A stretch of DNA of 6,678 bases. It comes from Lachnospiraceae bacterium. GTDB taxonomy: Bacteria; Bacillota_A; Clostridia; Lachnospirales; Lachnospiraceae. The translations under genes were made by a program, and so were the position numbers. The notes under the pieces were generated by a model that saw only the letters and a list, made by a program, of their open reading frames with translations, did not search any database and was not told the DNA's origin. The stretch lies in NCBI GenBank assembly GCA_900764695.1, contig CAAFOY010000057.1, positions 1 through 6,678 of the forward strand, given 5' to 3'. This document shows, in pieces, positions 4,884 through 6,678 of this stretch. Within the stretch, counting starts at the first letter, position 1. The number at the start of each line of letters is the position of its first letter.

Positions 4884-5807
4884 ATGCCTATTAAAGTAAA
4901 ACAGAATTTGCCTGCACAGCATATTTTAGAGCAGGAGAATATTTTTGTAATGACAGAGCAGAGAGCTATGACTCAGGATATACGACCATTAAATGTTTTA
5001 GTATTGAATTTAATGCCGACTAAAATTGTAACTGAGACACAGCTTTTAAGAAAATTATCTAATACTCCATTACAGATTCAGGTGGAATTTTTACAGACAG
5101 TAACATATAAATCGCAGCATACAGACAGTAGTCATTTAGATGAATTTTACAAATCATTCGATGAAGTAAAAGATCATTTTTATGATGGATTGATTATCAC
5201 AGGGGCACCACTTGATTTTATAGATTATGAAGATGTCGATTACTGGGATGAAGTATGCAAGATAATGGAATGGTCAAAGAAACATGTACATTGTACATTC
5301 CATTTGTGCTGGGGCGCTTATGCGGGCCTTTATTATCATTATGGTATTAGAAAGAGAGACAGAATACCTAAGCTATCAGGAATTTATAAACATCATATTC
5401 TTAAGAAAAATGCTCCACTATTTAGAGGATTTGATGATGTATTTTACGCTCCACATTCAAGAGCAACTGAAATTACAAAAGAGCAGATTCTTGCGGAACC
5501 TAAACTTGAATTGATGGCAGAATCGGATGAGGCCGGAGTAGCAATTGTTAAAAGCGAGGATAGTAGACAGTTCTTTGTATTTTGCCATTCGGAATATGAT
5601 GCTGATACTTTAAAATTAGAATATATACGAGATACGGAAAAGGGAATGAATCCTAAAGTTCCTGTAAATTATTTCCCTGATGATGATCCAACAAAAGAGC
5701 CGGTTGTTAATTGGCGTTCAGCAGGACAGTTGTTATTCACAAACTGGTTAAATTATTATGTATATCAGACAACACCGTATGATGTAAATGCAGTTAAAAA
5801 TGAGTAA
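4884..5807 (+). CDS. metA: Homoserine O-acyltransferase (MetA family)
   Basis: MetA activates the hydroxyl of homoserine with an acyl group from acyl-CoA, the committed step of methionine synthesis in the cytoplasm. The 307 residues span the whole family (E. coli 309). Catalytic Cys142 (HLCWGAYAG), His235 and Glu237 (FCHSEYD) fall at the E. coli positions, and LNLMPTKIVTE (41-51), KLSGIYKHHIL (163-173) and the final FTNWLNYYVYQTTPYD are hallmark segments. Residue 111, which in characterised enzymes distinguishes succinyl-CoA users (Gly) from acetyl-CoA users (Glu), is Asp here (TGAPLD). An acidic side chain suggests acetyl-CoA, so the common name homoserine O-succinyltransferase may be wrong for it. 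GAGGTGA lies 6 nt before the ATG. It is transcribed from 4727-4756 through a structured leader; a small acidic ORF follows after 14 bp. Confidence 0.95.
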   Translation: MPIKVKQNLPAQHILEQENIFVMTEQRAMTQDIRPLNVLVLNLMPTKIVTETQLLRKLSNTPLQIQVEFLQTVTYKSQHTDSSHLDEFYKSFDEVKDHFYDGLIITGAPLDFIDYEDVDYWDEVCKIMEWSKKHVHCTFHLCWGAYAGLYYHYGIRKRDRIPKLSGIYKHHILKKNAPLFRGFDDVFYAPHSRATEITKEQILAEPKLELMAESDEAGVAIVKSEDSRQFFVFCHSEYDADTLKLEYIRDTEKGMNPKVPVNYFPDDDPTKEPVVNWRSAGQLLFTNWLNYYVYQTTPYDVNAVKNE

Positions 5808-5821
5808 ATAGGGAGGTTTGT

Positions 5822-5977
5822 ATGTTTGGACCATATGATAAGAAATTTGATAAAAATAAAAACGGAATAATGGAAGACGATGAAAAGTTAGAAGAACAGG
5901 CTTACATCAGATATTTAGCAGAAAAAGATGATGAAGGTGAAGAAGATGATGATTTTGACAATGGTGAGTCAGTGTAG
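5822..5977 (+). CDS. 51-residue acidic protein with a single EF-hand-like loop
   Basis: An ATG at 5822 follows GGGAGG (5811-5816) by 5 nt and opens 51 codons ending in TAG. The protein begins MFGPYDKKFDKNKNGIMEDD. Residues 10-21 fit the calcium-binding EF-hand loop: Asp1, Asn3, Asn5, Gly6, Glu9 and Glu12, with a hydrophobic residue at position 8. A short helix-like stretch follows (EKLEEQAYIRYLAEK, about 21-35), then a highly acidic tail (DDEGEEDDDFDNGES). No signal peptide or membrane segment is seen, so it should be cytoplasmic. The 14-bp gap after metA suggests co-transcription. I cannot assign a function; Ca2+ binding is inferred from the motif only. The strong ribosome-binding site and protein-like composition argue that it is real. 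Confidence 0.8.
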   Translation: MFGPYDKKFDKNKNGIMEDDEKLEEQAYIRYLAEKDDEGEEDDDFDNGESV

Positions 5978-5992
5978 AGTTTAAATAGTTAA

Positions 5993-6034
5993 CATAATGA
6001 ACAAACATTAGCGTGTTAAAGTTTGTTTATTATG
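5993..6034. other. AT-rich stem-loop between the small EF-hand gene and the carD-like gene
   Basis: CATAATGAACAAAC (5993-6006) pairs with GTTTGTTTATTATG (6021-6034): 14 bp with one G-T wobble and a 14-nt loop in which TTA and TAA can also pair. It starts 16 bp past the stop of the small gene and ends just before the -35 box at 6038. It could be a weak terminator for the metA transcript, though no T-run follows, or an operator for the downstream promoter. Confidence 0.55.
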
Positions 6035-6037
6035 CCT

Positions 6038-6067
6038 ATGACATTTTGTCGGTTAAAGGAGTATAAT
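6038..6067 (+). promoter_or_regulatory. Sigma-A type promoter for the carD-like gene
   Basis: ATGACA (6038-6043, 5/6) and TATAAT (6062-6067, 6/6) are 18 nt apart. Transcription would start near 6074, about 32 nt before the GTG start, enough to include the AGAGGTGA ribosome-binding site (6093-6100). Confidence 0.7.
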
Positions 6068-6105
6068 AAATACATAGCCGAAAAGAAAAGTCAGAGGTGA
6101 GATAA

Positions 6106-6600
6106 GTGTTTAAAATAGGAGAATATGTTGTACACGGCAGAAATGGGGTTTGTAAGATTGATGACATTACTAAGTTAGAGATATCGGGTGCCGACAAAGA
6201 TAAGTTATATTATGTTTTGGTACCAATGAAATCTGAACAGAGTAAAGTATTTTATCCTGTAGACAACAACAGGGTAACAATGAGATCAGTTATTTCAAAA
6301 GATCAGGCGGAAGATATTGTAAATGAGATTAAAAGTATTGAGCCGTTGTGGATTAACAATGAAAGACTTAGAGAGGCTAAATATAAAGAAGCAATTTCGT
6401 CATGTGATTGTGTTGAATGGATTAGAATTATTAAGACATTGCATATGCGTAATAAGGAAAGAGTTCAACAGGGAAAGAAAATTACATATGTTGACGACAG
6501 ATATTTAAAAGAAGCAAAAGAAAATCTATATGAAGAATTTTCAATTGCTTTAGATATTGAAAAGGACAATGTGGAACAGTACATAACTGACCACCTATAA
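6106..6600 (+). CDS. CarD/CdnL-family transcriptional regulator
   Basis: CarD-like proteins bind the RNA polymerase beta subunit through an N-terminal Tudor-like domain and stabilise open promoter complexes with a C-terminal helical domain. This 164-residue protein starts with the family signature FKIGEYVVHGRNGVCKI (residues 2-18), followed by YYVLVPMKS...VFYPVDN (35-54), the polymerase-interaction domain shared with the repair factor Mfd. Residues from about 64 to the end are helical and charged, with Trp82 in PLWINNERLRE a candidate for the tryptophan that wedges at the -10 element in characterised CarD proteins. The start is GTG, 5 nt after AGAGGTGA; no earlier in-frame start fits. It is a single-gene unit with its own promoter and terminator. 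Its target promoters are unknown. Confidence 0.9.
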   Translation: MFKIGEYVVHGRNGVCKIDDITKLEISGADKDKLYYVLVPMKSEQSKVFYPVDNNRVTMRSVISKDQAEDIVNEIKSIEPLWINNERLREAKYKEAISSCDCVEWIRIIKTLHMRNKERVQQGKKITYVDDRYLKEAKENLYEEFSIALDIEKDNVEQYITDHL

Positions 6601-6605
6601 AAAAA

Positions 6606-6632
6606 GACCATCATTTGATGGTCATTTTTATT
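6606..6632 (+). terminator. Rho-independent terminator after the carD-like gene
   Basis: GACCATC (6606-6612) pairs perfectly with GATGGTC (6617-6623) around an ATTT loop. It is followed by ATTTTTATT and preceded by a run of A, so it could act on either strand. It begins 5 bp past the stop codon. The remaining 46 bp to the right edge are AT-rich and show nothing recognisable. Confidence 0.9.
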
Positions 6633-6678
6633 CTAAAAATATTAAAATTTTATAAGCATAATCTATTCATCTAAATTA

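Noticed and set aside
5284..5514. Plus-strand open frame inside metA in another phase
   Set aside because: It is fully contained in metA between conserved motifs, with no sign of an independent start.
6323..6508. Plus-strand open frame inside the carD-like gene
   Set aside because: It is an out-of-frame shadow of the conserved helical domain.

Overview
The window is AT-rich. Its codon use, strong AGGAGG-type ribosome-binding sites, gene families and Thr/Ser/Glu-rich secreted proteins point to a low-GC Firmicute, most likely a gut or rumen Lachnospiraceae (Roseburia, Agathobacter, Lachnospira, Butyrivibrio type). The family is inferred from protein flavour, not from a marker gene. All convincing genes lie on the + strand. 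No tRNA, rRNA, CRISPR array, transposase or phage gene was seen.

Layout. (1) Positions 2-238 are the C-terminal end of a protein with an F5/8 type C (discoidin/CBM32-like) carbohydrate-binding domain, followed by a strong terminator hairpin at 357-404. (2) A near-consensus promoter (403-431) reads through a 181-bp long imperfect hairpin (466-646) into fabH (689-1654), which encodes beta-ketoacyl-ACP synthase III. A 136-bp gap with small hairpins and a 7-codon mini-ORF leads to azlC (1791-2504) and azlD (2505-2828), the two subunits of a branched-chain amino acid exporter. (3) A 263-bp regulatory gap contains a promoter and a dyad. It precedes a secreted GH25 muramidase (3092-4519) with a low-complexity linker and a very basic Ig-like C-terminus, closed by a terminator (4588-4630). 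(4) A TATAAT promoter (4727-4756) and a structured 5' leader of about 120 nt precede metA (4884-5807), encoding homoserine O-acyltransferase. A 51-codon gene for an acidic protein with one EF-hand-like loop (5822-5977) follows 14 bp later. (5) A stem-loop and a promoter precede a CarD/CdnL-family RNA polymerase-binding regulator (6106-6600), which ends at a compact terminator.

How the genes fit together. Each unit has its own promoter and most have a clear terminator, so this looks like a run of short independent transcription units in core genome. fabH and azlCD may share a logic: FabH selects the short acyl-CoA primer for fatty acid synthesis, which in many Gram-positives comes from branched-chain amino acids, the class of substrate AzlCD exports. 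That link is inference. metA starts methionine synthesis from homoserine, and Asp at position 111 bears on which acyl donor it uses.

The items most worth a second look are the long hairpin in the fabH leader, the unrecognised two-stem leader of metA, the single-EF-hand mini-protein downstream of metA, and Asp111 of MetA. I did not find clear evidence of a wholly new multi-gene system.
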